DNA of 64,000 bases from Paraburkholderia aromaticivorans (GTDB lineage: Bacteria > Pseudomonadota > Gammaproteobacteria > Burkholderiales > Burkholderiaceae). Positions 26,023 to 35,305 of the stretch are shown here, in pieces (position 1 is the stretch's first letter; each line of letters begins with the position of its first letter). A program made the position numbers and the translations under genes. Where the stretch lies: NCBI RefSeq assembly GCF_002278075.1, contig NZ_CP022989.1:3472001-3536000 (forward strand). Direction: 5' to 3'. The notes under the pieces were generated by a model, which was given only the letters and a program-made list of their open reading frames with translations, was not told the DNA's origin and made no database searches.

Positions 26023-29000
26023 ATGCCAGACATCGCCGCATCATCGCAGTACTCCCCGCCCGTCGCGCTCGTCAAAGCCGGCCAGCGTTTCGCCTTCGAC
26101 GGCACGCACGGCTCGTCCGACGCGCTGCTGATCGCCCGCTACCATCTCGCCTATCGCGAGAAGGTGCCGCTGCTCGCGGTCGTGTGCGAAAGCGCCGTCG
26201 ATGCACAGCGTCTTGCGCAGGAAATCGGCTTTTTTGCGCCCGAGGCGCGCGTGCGCCTGCTGCCCGACTGGGAAACGCTGCCTTACGATACCTTTTCGCC
26301 GCACCAGGATCTGGTCTCGGAGCGTCTCGCCACGCTGCACGATCTGGGCGAAGGCCGTTGCGACATCCTGTTGGTGCCCGCCACCACGGCGCTGTACCGC
26401 ATGCCGCCCGCCTCGTTTCTGGCGGCCTACACGTTCTCGTTCTCGCAAGGCGAGCGCCTCGACGAAGCCAAACTCAAGGCGCAACTCACGCTGGCCGGCT
26501 ACGAACACGTGAGCCAGGTGGTGCGTCCGGGCGAATACTGCGTGCGCGGCTCGCTGCTCGATCTCTATCCGATGGGCTCGCCCTTGCCCTACCGGATCGA
26601 CCTGTTCGACGACCAGGTCGACTCGATCCGCGCGTTCGACCCGGACACGCAGCGCAGCCTGTATCCGGTGAAAGACGTGCGCCTCTTGCCCGGCCGCGAA
26701 TTCCCCTTCGACGAAGCCGCGCGCACCGCTTTTCGCAGCCGCTGGCGCGAGACCTTCGAGGGCGACCCGAGCCGCGCGTCGATTTATAAGGACATCGGCA
26801 ACGGCGTGCCGTCCGCGGGCATCGAATATTATCTGCCGCTTTTCTTCGACGACACGGCCACGCTGTTCCATTACCTGCCCGAAGGCGCGCAACTGGCGTT
26901 CGTCGGCGATCTCGACGCGGCGATCCGGCGCTTTACCAACGACACGAAGCAACGCTACAACTTCCTCTCCCACGACCGCGACCGGCCGATTCTCGAGCCG
27001 CAGCGCCTGTTCCTGTCGGACGAAGACTTCTTCACGCTCGCCAAGCCGTTCGCTCGACTCGCGCTGCCGGCCAATGCGGGCGGCGGCTGGTCCACTCCGT
27101 TGCCGAACCTCGCGATCGACCGCCATGCGGAAGATCCCGTCGCAGCCTTGCGTGCGTATCTCGACACCACGCCGAACCGCGTGCTGTTCGCCACCGAATC
27201 TGCGGGCCGGCGCGAAACGCTGTTGCAGCTGCTCGCCGACAATCATCTGCGACCGGCATCGAGCGACAGTTTCCAGGCGTGGCTGCTCGGCGACTCGCGT
27301 TTTTCGTTGGGCGTCGCGCCGCTCGCCAACGGTTTTGCCGTGCCCGTCGACGGCATCGCGATCATCACCGAGACCGAGCTTTATGGTCCGCTCGCGCGGC
27401 GCGCGGGGCGCCGCCGGCAGGAGCAGGCGAGCAACGTCGATTCGATGGTGCGCGATCTGTCCGAGCTCAAGGTGGGCGATCCGGTCGTGCATTCGCAGCA
27501 CGGCATCGGCCGCTATATGGGCCTCGTCACCATGGATCTCGGCGAAGGCGAGACCGAGTTCCTGCACCTCGAATACGCCGGCGACAGCAAGCTCTACGTG
27601 CCGGTCGCGCAGTTGCACGTGATTTCGCGCTACAGCGGCGCCGATCCGGAAAGCGCGCCGTTGCACTCGCTCGGCTCCGGCCAGTGGGAAAAAGCCAAAC
27701 GCAAGGCCGCGCAGCAGATTCGCGATACCGCGGCCGAGTTGCTGAATCTCTACGCCCGCCGCGCCGCGCGTTCGGGCCATGCATTCGCGCTCGAACCGAA
27801 AGACTATGTGAAGTTCGCGGAGAGCTTCGGCTTCGAGGAAACGCCGGACCAGGCCGCCGCGATCGCGGCCGTGATCGGCGACATGACGAGCGGCAAACCG
27901 ATGGATCGGCTCGTGTGCGGCGACGTCGGCTTCGGCAAGACCGAAGTCGCGTTGCGCGCGGCGTTCATCGCGGTCATGGGCGGCAAGCAGGTGGCGCTCC
28001 TCTCGCCCACCACACTGCTCGCCGAACAGCACACGCAGACCTTCAGCGACCGCTTCTCCGACTGGCCGGTGCGGATCGCCGAACTGTCGCGCTTCAAATC
28101 GACCAAGGAAGTCAACACGGCGATCCAGCAGATCAACGAAGGCAGTGTCGATATCGTGATCGGCACGCACAAGCTGCTCTCGTCCGATGTGCAGTTCAAG
28201 CGGCTCGGACTCGTGATCATCGACGAGGAACACCGTTTCGGCGTGCGGCAGAAAGAAGCGCTGAAGGCCTTGCGCGCCGAAGTCGACGTGCTCACGCTCA
28301 CGGCCACGCCGATTCCGCGTACGCTCGGCATGGCGCTCGAAGGCCTGCGCGATTTCTCCGTGATCGCCACCGCGCCGCAAAAGCGCCTCGCGATCAAGAC
28401 CTTTGTGCGCCGCGAGGAAGACAGCGTGATTCGCGAGGCCATGCTGCGCGAGTTGAAGCGCGGCGGCCAGGTCTACTTCCTGCACAACGAAGTCGAGACG
28501 ATCGAGAATCGCCGGCAGATGCTCGAAGCGCTGGTGCCCGAAGCGCGCATCGCGGTCGCGCATGGACAGATGCATGAACGCGAACTCGAACGCGTGATGC
28601 GCGACTTCGTGGCCCAGCGCGCCAACGTGCTGCTGTGCACGACCATTATCGAAACCGGCATCGACGTGCCGAGCGCCAACACGATCCTGATTCACCGCGC
28701 CGACAAGTTCGGTCTTGCGCAATTGCATCAGTTGCGCGGCCGTGTGGGCCGCTCGCACCACCAGGCGTATTCGTATCTGCTGGTCCACGATCCGCAAGGA
28801 CTGACCAAGCAGGCACAACGCCGCCTCGAGGCGATCCAGCAGATGGAGGAACTCGGCTCCGGCTTCTATCTGGCCATGCACGACCTCGAGATTCGCGGCA
28901 CGGGCGAAGTGCTCGGCGACAAGCAATCTGGCGAGATTCACGAGATCGGCTTCCAGCTCTATACGGACATGCTGAACGACGCCGTGAAGGCGCTCAAGGA

Positions 29001-29505
29001 AGGCAAGGAGCCGGACCTCACCGCGCCGCTCGCGGCGACCACCGAAATCAACCTGCACGCGCCGGCGATTCTGCCCGCGGACTATTGCGGCGATGTGCAG
29101 GAGCGTTTGTCGCTTTACAAGCGGCTGGCTAATTGCGAACACAACGATTCGATCGACGGCATTCAGGAAGAGCTGATCGACCGCTTCGGCAAGCTGCCGC
29201 CTCAGGCGCATGCACTCGTGGAAACGCATCGTCTGCGGCTCGCGGCGAAGCCGCTGGGGATTCTGAAGATCGATGCCGGCGAAGCCGTGATCGGCTTGCA
29301 ATTCATCCCCAATCCGCCGATCGACGCCATGCGCATCATCGAGATGGTGCAGAAACACAAGCACATCAAGCTTGCGGGCCAGGACAAGCTGCGCATCGAA
29401 ACGCGCAGTCCCGATCTGGCGGTGCGTGTCGCCACAGTCAAGGAAACCTTGCGGGCGCTCGGCGCACCGAGCCGCGGCACGGCCGCCAGCGTCGCCGCGC
29501 GATGA
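26023..29505 (+). CDS. mfd: Transcription-repair coupling factor
   Basis: This 1160-residue superfamily 2 translocase removes RNA polymerase stalled at DNA lesions and recruits UvrA. N-terminal UvrB-homology modules are followed by the RNAP-interaction domain (YVPVAQLHVISRYSG at about 525-540). Helicase motifs come next (Walker A GDVGFGKTEVA, DEEH box in IIDEEHRFG, TATPIPRT, QLRGRVGRS), then the translocation motif and C-terminal domain. Length is full. A terminator follows at 29568. A long antisense reading frame on this gene is a GC artefact. Confidence 0.96.
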   Translation: MPDIAASSQYSPPVALVKAGQRFAFDGTHGSSDALLIARYHLAYREKVPLLAVVCESAVDAQRLAQEIGFFAPEARVRLLPDWETLPYDTFSPHQDLVSERLATLHDLGEGRCDILLVPATTALYRMPPASFLAAYTFSFSQGERLDEAKLKAQLTLAGYEHVSQVVRPGEYCVRGSLLDLYPMGSPLPYRIDLFDDQVDSIRAFDPDTQRSLYPVKDVRLLPGREFPFDEAARTAFRSRWRETFEGDPSRASIYKDIGNGVPSAGIEYYLPLFFDDTATLFHYLPEGAQLAFVGDLDAAIRRFTNDTKQRYNFLSHDRDRPILEPQRLFLSDEDFFTLAKPFARLALPANAGGGWSTPLPNLAIDRHAEDPVAALRAYLDTTPNRVLFATESAGRRETLLQLLADNHLRPASSDSFQAWLLGDSRFSLGVAPLANGFAVPVDGIAIITETELYGPLARRAGRRRQEQASNVDSMVRDLSELKVGDPVVHSQHGIGRYMGLVTMDLGEGETEFLHLEYAGDSKLYVPVAQLHVISRYSGADPESAPLHSLGSGQWEKAKRKAAQQIRDTAAELLNLYARRAARSGHAFALEPKDYVKFAESFGFEETPDQAAAIAAVIGDMTSGKPMDRLVCGDVGFGKTEVALRAAFIAVMGGKQVALLSPTTLLAEQHTQTFSDRFSDWPVRIAELSRFKSTKEVNTAIQQINEGSVDIVIGTHKLLSSDVQFKRLGLVIIDEEHRFGVRQKEALKALRAEVDVLTLTATPIPRTLGMALEGLRDFSVIATAPQKRLAIKTFVRREEDSVIREAMLRELKRGGQVYFLHNEVETIENRRQMLEALVPEARIAVAHGQMHERELERVMRDFVAQRANVLLCTTIIETGIDVPSANTILIHRADKFGLAQLHQLRGRVGRSHHQAYSYLLVHDPQGLTKQAQRRLEAIQQMEELGSGFYLAMHDLEIRGTGEVLGDKQSGEIHEIGFQLYTDMLNDAVKALKEGKEPDLTAPLAATTEINLHAPAILPADYCGDVQERLSLYKRLANCEHNDSIDGIQEELIDRFGKLPPQAHALVETHRLRLAAKPLGILKIDAGEAVIGLQFIPNPPIDAMRIIEMVQKHKHIKLAGQDKLRIETRSPDLAVRVATVKETLRALGAPSRGTAASVAAR

Positions 29506-29567
29506 GGCCGAGCGCCACGCGGCTGTCGCGCCGCGTAAAAAAAACGGGGGACGTCTAGCGTTTTTTC

Positions 29568-29620
29568 GTCCATGCTGCGGTGCGCAAACGCGCATCGCAG
29601 CGTACGGACGGCCTTTTTTT
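29568..29620 (+). terminator. Terminator after mfd
   Basis: An imperfect hairpin (outer GTCC/GGAC at 29568-29571/29606-29609, inner CTGCG/CGCAG) is followed by seven T residues at 29614-29620. It lies 60 bp after the mfd stop and just before argE. Confidence 0.7.
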
Positions 29621-29657
29621 GGGTATGATCAGAAGACTCAAATGCTGGAGTCTTGTC

Positions 29658-30944
29658 ATGTCGCATGTCGCTGATTCAGCGCAGTCCTCCCAGTCGCCCG
29701 ACTCTCCTTCCAATCCCGCCTCGCCCGCTTCTCCGCCCGCTGCTCTGCCCGCTGCTCTGCCCGCTGCTCTGCCCGCTTCCCTGCCTTGGGTCACCCGTCT
29801 CGTGTCGATGGACACGGTCAGCCGCAATCCGAATCTCGGCTTGATCGAAACCGTGCGCGACGAGTTGCGCGCCGCCGGCATCGAGGCCACGCTCACGCAC
29901 GACGCCAGTGGCAAGTGGGCCAACCTGTTCGCGACGATTCCCGCGCATGATGGCGAAACAAACGGCGGCGTGGTGCTGTCGGGCCATACGGACGTCGTGC
30001 CCGTGGACGGCCAGCAATGGGACAGCGATCCGTTCAAGCCGGAAATCCGCGGCGACAAGCTGTACGGCCGCGGCACCTGCGACATGAAAGGCTTCATCGG
30101 CGCGGCGCTTGCGCTCGTGCCGGAGATGCAGCGCACTCAACTCGCCAAGCCGATTCACTTCGCGCTGTCGTTCGACGAAGAAGTGGGCTGCGCGGGCGCG
30201 CCGCTGCTGATTGCCGACCTGATGAAGCGCGGCGTGAAGCCGGACGGCTGCATTGTCGGCGAGCCGACCAGCATGCGGCCGATCGTGGCGCACAAAGGCA
30301 TCAACGCGTACCAGTGCTGCGTGCGCGGTCAGGCAGCCCACTCGTCGCTCACGCCGAAGGGTTTGAACGCGATCGAATACGCCGCGCGGCTGATCTGCTA
30401 CATCCGCGACATGGCCGACCAGTTCCGCGAGCAAGGTCCCTTCGACGAACTGTACGACGTGCCCTTCACCACCGCGCAAACCAGCACGATCGTGGGCGGC
30501 AATGCGATCAACACGGTGCCGGCCGAATGCAGGTTCCAGTTCGAATTCCGCAATCTGCCCACGCTCGACCCCGAGCCGATTTTCGCGCGCATCGACCAAT
30601 ACGCACGCGAAACGCTGCTGCCGAAAATGTTGCGCGAGCATCCATCCGCCGCCATCGAGATTACGAAGATCGCCGCGGCGCCCGGACTCGATTCGTCTGA
30701 ACAAGCCGCGATCACGCAACTGGTGCGCGCGTTGACCGCCGACCAGGACAAGCGCAAGGTCGCGTACGGCACGGAAGCCGGTCTCTTCTCGCTGGCGGGC
30801 ATTCCGAGCATCGTGTGCGGTCCGGGCAACATCGAACAGGCGCACAAGGCCAACGAATTCGTCGCGCTGGATCAGCTGGTGGCGTGCGAGCGCTTCCTGC
30901 AGAAATTCATTCACAGCATGTCGGTCGGCGCGCACGCGCACTGA
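29658..30944 (+). CDS. argE: Acetylornithine deacetylase
   Basis: This 428-residue M20-family zinc enzyme releases acetate from N-acetylornithine in arginine synthesis. Metal-site motifs are SGHTDVVPVDG, GRGTCDMKGF and SFDEEVGCAGAP, with the dimerisation domain in the middle. ATG 29658 has GGAG 8 bp upstream. Its N-terminal ~45 residues are unusual: a Ser/Pro stretch followed by PAALPAALPAALPASLP, encoded by 12-bp tandem repeats at about 29736-29783, before the normal family start near PWVTRLVSMD. It probably shares a transcript with the dehydratase 54 bp downstream. Confidence 0.9.
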   Translation: MSHVADSAQSSQSPDSPSNPASPASPPAALPAALPAALPASLPWVTRLVSMDTVSRNPNLGLIETVRDELRAAGIEATLTHDASGKWANLFATIPAHDGETNGGVVLSGHTDVVPVDGQQWDSDPFKPEIRGDKLYGRGTCDMKGFIGAALALVPEMQRTQLAKPIHFALSFDEEVGCAGAPLLIADLMKRGVKPDGCIVGEPTSMRPIVAHKGINAYQCCVRGQAAHSSLTPKGLNAIEYAARLICYIRDMADQFREQGPFDELYDVPFTTAQTSTIVGGNAINTVPAECRFQFEFRNLPTLDPEPIFARIDQYARETLLPKMLREHPSAAIEITKIAAAPGLDSSEQAAITQLVRALTADQDKRKVAYGTEAGLFSLAGIPSIVCGPGNIEQAHKANEFVALDQLVACERFLQKFIHSMSVGAHAH

Positions 30945-30998
30945 AACCGCGCCGCCCGAAAAGAGTCTTACCCATACCGACCCTCGCACGCTCACGCC

Positions 30999-32033
30999 AT
31001 GTCAACTGCCACGCCGCAACACACTGACCATACGATCGACGGCGAGCCGATCCCCACGCTCGACGACATCGCCGCGCAGCATTTTGCGTTGACGCCGTGG
31101 GTGACGCGAACACCGGTATTCGACCGACAGGACTTTCCGTCGCTGGAAGGCACGCTGGTAAATTTCAAGTTCGAGCTGTTGCAGGCGGGCGGCAGCTTCA
31201 AGGCGCGCGGCGCGTTCACCAATCTGCTCGCACTCGACGAATCCCAACGCAACGCGGGCGTCACCTGCGTGTCGGGCGGCAATCATGCGGTGGCGGTTGC
31301 GTATGCGGCCATGCGTCTTGGCATCAGCGCCAAGGTCGTGCTGTTTCGCGCCGCCAATCCGGCGCGCGTGGCGCTGTGCCGGCAGTATCGCGCCGACATC
31401 GTGTTCGCGGAAGACATTGCCGAGGCATTCGAACTGGTCCGCCGCATCGAGGCCGAAGAAGGCCGCTATTTCGTGCATCCGTTCAACGGCTATCGCACGG
31501 TTCTGGGTTCGGCCACGCTCGGCTACGAGTGGGCCACGCAAACGCCCGATCTCGAAGCGGTGATCGTGCCGGTCGGCGGCGGCGGCCTCGCCGCGGGTGT
31601 CGCGACCGCCATGCGTCTTGCCAATCCGAACGTGCATCTATATGGCGTGGAACCCGAAGGCGCGGACGTGATGGGCAAAAGTTTCGCCGCCAATCACACC
31701 GTCAAGATGGGCCAGATGCACGGCATAGCCGATTCGCTCATGTCGCCGCATACCGAGGAATACAGCTACGAGTTGTGCCGCCGTCATATCGATCAGCTCG
31801 TCACAGTGTCCGACGACCAGTTGCGCGCGGCCATGCTGACCTTGTTCGGACAACTGAAGCTCGCCGTCGAACCGGCGTGCGCCGCGGCCACCGCCGGCTT
31901 GCTCGGCCCGCTGCGCGAACAGCTGCAGGGCAAACGCGTGGGCGTTCTGTTATGCGGCACCAATACCGACCCGGTCACATTTGCCGCGCATATAGAACGT
32001 GCGCGGCATAGCGAGTCACTGTTTCCTCGCTAG
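30999..32033 (+). CDS. Threonine/serine dehydratase family PLP enzyme
   Basis: This 344-residue fold-type II PLP enzyme has the Schiff-base lysine in GGSFKARGAF (about residues 63-72), the SGGNHAVAVAYAA phosphate-side motif and the glycine-rich VGGGGLAAG loop. It lacks the C-terminal ACT-like regulatory domain of biosynthetic IlvA. It is therefore of the catabolic or hydroxy-aspartate dehydratase type; exact substrate not determined. It lies directly after argE. Confidence 0.85.
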   Translation: MSTATPQHTDHTIDGEPIPTLDDIAAQHFALTPWVTRTPVFDRQDFPSLEGTLVNFKFELLQAGGSFKARGAFTNLLALDESQRNAGVTCVSGGNHAVAVAYAAMRLGISAKVVLFRAANPARVALCRQYRADIVFAEDIAEAFELVRRIEAEEGRYFVHPFNGYRTVLGSATLGYEWATQTPDLEAVIVPVGGGGLAAGVATAMRLANPNVHLYGVEPEGADVMGKSFAANHTVKMGQMHGIADSLMSPHTEEYSYELCRRHIDQLVTVSDDQLRAAMLTLFGQLKLAVEPACAAATAGLLGPLREQLQGKRVGVLLCGTNTDPVTFAAHIERARHSESLFPR

Positions 32034-32121
32034 CGAAACAATCCTCGGTTCCGGGCCAAAAAACTAGCCTATCCTTCACAGGTTGGTATCATTCGATTAT
32101 CGACTTCTGGGAGGAACCTCT

Positions 32122-32568
32122 ATGAGCATGGTCAAGGAATTTAAGGAATTTGCCCTCAAGGGCAACGTGATGGATCTCGCGGTCGGTGTGATTATCGGCG
32201 GCGCTTTCTCCACCATCGTCAATTCAATTGTTAAAGACCTGATCATGCCGGTCGTCGGACTTGCCACCGGCGGCCTCGATTTCTCGAATAAATTCGTTCG
32301 CCTCGGCGCGATTCCACCGAGCTTCAAAGGCAGCCCCGAGTCGTATAAAGACTTGCAAACGGCGGGCGTCGCCGTATTCGGTTATGGCTCGTTTATCACC
32401 GTGCTGATCAACTTTGTGATTCTCGCGTTCATCATTTTCCTGATGGTCAAGTTCATCAACAATCTGCGCAAGCCGGCTGAAGCCGCGCCGGCAGAACCGC
32501 CGCCCACGCCGGAAGACGTTCTGCTGCTGCGTGAAATCCGCGATTCGCTGAAGAACTCGCCGCGCTAG
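32122..32568 (+). CDS. mscL: Large-conductance mechanosensitive channel
   Basis: This 148-residue inner-membrane channel opens on hypo-osmotic shock. The N-terminal amphipathic helix [20 protein letters not shown] leads into TM1 (about 20-45). A periplasmic loop, TM2 (about 90-112) and a charged C-terminal bundle ending EIRDSLKN follow. GAGGAACC upstream of ATG 32122 is the ribosome-binding site. A strong terminator follows. Confidence 0.95.
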   Translation: MSMVKEFKEFALKGNVMDLAVGVIIGGAFSTIVNSIVKDLIMPVVGLATGGLDFSNKFVRLGAIPPSFKGSPESYKDLQTAGVAVFGYGSFITVLINFVILAFIIFLMVKFINNLRKPAEAAPAEPPPTPEDVLLLREIRDSLKNSPR

Positions 32569-32600
32569 GCATCCGCGCACCTGAGCCGTTCACCCAGTAA

Positions 32601-32640
32601 AAAGGCCTGTTGCGATTCATTCGCAACAGGCCTTTTTCAT
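32601..32640. terminator. Bidirectional terminator between mscL and the hybrid kinase
   Basis: The 15-bp perfect stem AAAGGCCTGTTGCGA/TCGCAACAGGCCTTT has a 5-base loop, with T-rich sequence after it on both strands. It serves the convergent mscL (plus) and hybrid kinase (minus) transcripts. Confidence 0.92.
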
Positions 32641-32669
32641 GTCGTACCCTACACCGGCGGCACAAGTGC

Positions 32670-34643
32670 TCAAGCCTCCTTCTGCTCCTTCCGGCTCACC
32701 GCACCTTCGATCATCGTCTCGAGTTGGCCGAAGTTGACAGGCTTGGTCAGATGCGAAGTGAAACCGGCACTGAGGCAACGACGCACGTCTTCGTCGGTGC
32801 CGAAGCCGGTCAACGCGACGGCGGGCGCGTCGGAGTGCTCGCGGAACGCCTTGATGAAGTCGAGGCCGGTGCCGTCGGGCAAACCTACGTCGCTGACAAC
32901 CAGATCGAAGCGCTGCAATTGCGTTGCGGCCAATGCGTCGTCCACCCGTCCCACGGTCGTGACCTCGTGACCGAGGCTGCGAATCAGCTGCGCCATGACC
33001 TCGGCCGTGTCCACGTGATCTTCGATCAGCAGGATGTTCAGCAGACCGGCAGGATGCACTTCGTCCGGCTCCACGACTGGCGACTTCGCCTCCGGCGGCA
33101 TGGCGGTCGGCAAGGTGATCGTGAAGGTCGCACCACAGTGCGCACCGGGGCTTTGCGCGGTCACCGTGCCGCCGTGCACGTCAGTCAAGGCCTTCGTGAT
33201 CGCGAGCCCGAGGCCAAGCCCTCCGAATTGCCGCGTCATGTTCTGGTTGCCCTGCTCGAATGCATTGAAGAGTTTGCCGATCTGCTCCGGCTCGATGCCG
33301 ATCCCCGTGTCTTCGACCGATATCTGCACATGCATGCGTTCGTCGCGGGTGCGCACAAAAATATGGCCGCCGTCCGGTGTGAACTTGGCGGCATTGCGAA
33401 TCAGGTTCCACAGCATCTGCTGGAGCCGGGCCCGATCGCCCAGCACGTAATGATGCCGCGCGCCCTTATGAACATGCACGTCCTGCTGCTTGACCTGAAT
33501 CTCGCTGCGAAACAGTTCGAGCACGCTGTCCATCACGTCGTGCACGTCGACGGTTTCCAGCGTCAGGCGCAGCTTGCCGTTCGCCACGCGCGTCAGGTCG
33601 AGCAGGTCGTCGATCAGCCGCGCTTCGAGTTCCACGTTGCGGCGAATCATGCGCACGCTCGCGCGCGCCTGCTCGGGCAGATCCGGAATCATCTCCAGCA
33701 CGCTGGCGCCGGCGAGCACCGGCGTGAGCGGCGTGCGCAATTCGTGCGACAGCATGGCCAGAAAACGGTCTTTCGCGCGATTGGCTTCTTCGGCAATCTG
33801 GCGCGCGGCCTGCTCCGACGCAAGCAGGCGTTCGCGCTCCTCGATCGCCTCGCGCTGCGAATGAATGTCCGTGCAACTGCCGAACCATTTGCTGACATTG
33901 CCTTCGGCGTCGCGCATCGCCACCACCCGGACGTCGAACCAGCGGTATTCGCCGTCATGGCGGCGAATCCGCAGCTCGTGCCGATAGTCGCCGGCATTGG
34001 CCGATACCGCCTTGAGCCAGCTGCGGCGAATTACTTCGCGGTCGTCGGGATGCACGGCGTCGAGCCAGGCGAGGCCATACGAGCTGCCATCGGCGAGGCC
34101 GGTGTAGTCGTACCACTGCTTCGACAGAAAATCGCAGTCACCCGCGGCGTTGCAGGTCATGACGAGGTGCGGCAATGCCTCCGACAAGTTCCGATAGTGC
34201 TGTTCGCGATCGCGCAGCAGCAAGGCTTCGTCCGACGCGCGCTGCAGACGCACTTGCGAGAGCACACGTTCGACGGCTTCGGGAAGGTAATCGAGGTAAT
34301 CGCCGGATTTCGGCACCACGTCGGACACACCCGCGCGCAGCGCTTCAATCACACGCGATTCGTCCGTAAAGCCGGTCACGAGGATGGCGGGAATCCGTAC
34401 GCCTTCGGTACGCAACCGGCGAAAGAAGTCGAGGCCGGTCTCCGGCCCGCTCAGTTGATAGTCGAGCACCAGCAAATCGGGAGCGCCGCCCGCAAGCCGC
34501 TCACGGGCCGCGTCGACGCCGGCGCAGATGGCGACCCGGCAGCCGGCGCGCTCGAGCGACTTGCGCGCGAGCCGCAGGATGCCTTCGTCGTCGTCGACGA
34601 CCAGCACGTATGCGGCATGCTGCGTGGACACGTCTTCGGTCAT
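32670..34643 (-). CDS. Hybrid sensor histidine kinase (REC-PAS-HisKA-HATPase-REC)
   Basis: This 657-residue cytosolic protein has no membrane segment. Receiver 1 spans about 10-130 (phosphoacceptor region LLVLDYQLSG). A PAS/PAC domain lies at about 150-280 (SDxxW-type WFDVRVVAMRDAEG). The kinase core has phosphoacceptor AMLSHELRTPLTPV (about 300-315) and ATP-binding NLIRNAAKF, DTGIGIEPEQ and GLGLGLAITKAL. Receiver 2 spans about 530-650 (VVSDVGLPDGTG, HLTKP). It is the third gene of the minus-strand cassette after a CHASE3-like kinase and an Rcp1-like regulator. The first receiver probably takes phosphate from the upstream kinase. Signal and output are unknown. Confidence 0.88.
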   Translation of the reverse strand: MTEDVSTQHAAYVLVVDDDEGILRLARKSLERAGCRVAICAGVDAARERLAGGAPDLLVLDYQLSGPETGLDFFRRLRTEGVRIPAILVTGFTDESRVIEALRAGVSDVVPKSGDYLDYLPEAVERVLSQVRLQRASDEALLLRDREQHYRNLSEALPHLVMTCNAAGDCDFLSKQWYDYTGLADGSSYGLAWLDAVHPDDREVIRRSWLKAVSANAGDYRHELRIRRHDGEYRWFDVRVVAMRDAEGNVSKWFGSCTDIHSQREAIEERERLLASEQAARQIAEEANRAKDRFLAMLSHELRTPLTPVLAGASVLEMIPDLPEQARASVRMIRRNVELEARLIDDLLDLTRVANGKLRLTLETVDVHDVMDSVLELFRSEIQVKQQDVHVHKGARHHYVLGDRARLQQMLWNLIRNAAKFTPDGGHIFVRTRDERMHVQISVEDTGIGIEPEQIGKLFNAFEQGNQNMTRQFGGLGLGLAITKALTDVHGGTVTAQSPGAHCGATFTITLPTAMPPEAKSPVVEPDEVHPAGLLNILLIEDHVDTAEVMAQLIRSLGHEVTTVGRVDDALAATQLQRFDLVVSDVGLPDGTGLDFIKAFREHSDAPAVALTGFGTDEDVRRCLSAGFTSHLTKPVNFGQLETMIEGAVSRKEQKEA

Positions 34644-34724
34644 GCGGAGTCTTCTCTGGCTAGGGTCGTCAACGGGTCTATCTTGTCACGAGCGGCTTTC
34701 GGCCACCTTCATGCAGGCCTTCCA

Positions 34725-35228
34725 TCACGGCGCCGCGAGGCGATGCCCCGAGGGCAGCTTGACCACCTGCAGGAAAAACCCGAGGCGGCGCACGGCTTCA
34801 ATGAACGCATCGTATTCGACCGGCTTGGTAATGTAGACGTTGCAGCCGAGTTCATAGCAGCGCTCGATTTCACGCGGATCGTCGGTCGTGGTCAACACGA
34901 TCACCGGCACGGCGGCGGTCTGCGGCGACGCTTTCAATCGTCGCAAGACTTCGAAGCCGTCCACCCGTGGCATTTTCAGATCGAGCAGCACGACGAAATT
35001 CATCAGATCTTCACGCGCCGGGCAAGCTTTGACCTCGGCGCCGGCAGCGGAACTCGCGGCGGCATCCGCCGGCGCCGGGCCGAAAAAATAATCGAGCGCC
35101 TGCTGGCCGTCGTGAAAGCGCACGAATCCGTTCGAAATACCGGCACGGCGCAGATTGCGCTCCACCAGCGTGGCGTGGCCGTCGTCATCTTCGATCAGCA
35201 CGATGCTGACCGTTTCCCCGTGATTCAT
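34725..35228 (-). CDS. Single-domain response regulator, Rcp1-like
   Basis: This 167-residue lone receiver domain has acidic EDDDGH near the N-terminus, phosphoacceptor in VVLLDLKMPRVDGFEV, switch Thr in VLTTTDD, and Lys in YITKPVEYDAF. A ~25-residue Ala-rich insertion (APADAAASSAAGAEVK) sits between beta2 and beta3, as in Rcp1-type regulators paired with phytochrome kinases. With no output domain, it probably relays phosphate between the flanking kinases. The start is ATG 35228; an in-frame ATG 21 bp upstream is possible. Confidence 0.85.
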   Translation of the reverse strand: MNHGETVSIVLIEDDDGHATLVERNLRRAGISNGFVRFHDGQQALDYFFGPAPADAAASSAAGAEVKACPAREDLMNFVVLLDLKMPRVDGFEVLRRLKASPQTAAVPVIVLTTTDDPREIERCYELGCNVYITKPVEYDAFIEAVRRLGFFLQVVKLPSGHRLAAP

Positions 35229-35305
35229 ATGCTCTCCATGCTGAACCATGCGTTGGTGCCTGCCGCGCGCGATGATCCCCTCAGCCGCCGTCCGGGCGCT
35301 CGCCT

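Noticed and set aside
26041..29595. A 1184-codon open frame antisense to mfd
   Set aside because: It mirrors mfd, is rich in Arg/His/Gly in the way shadow frames of GC-rich genes are, and has no recognisable domains.
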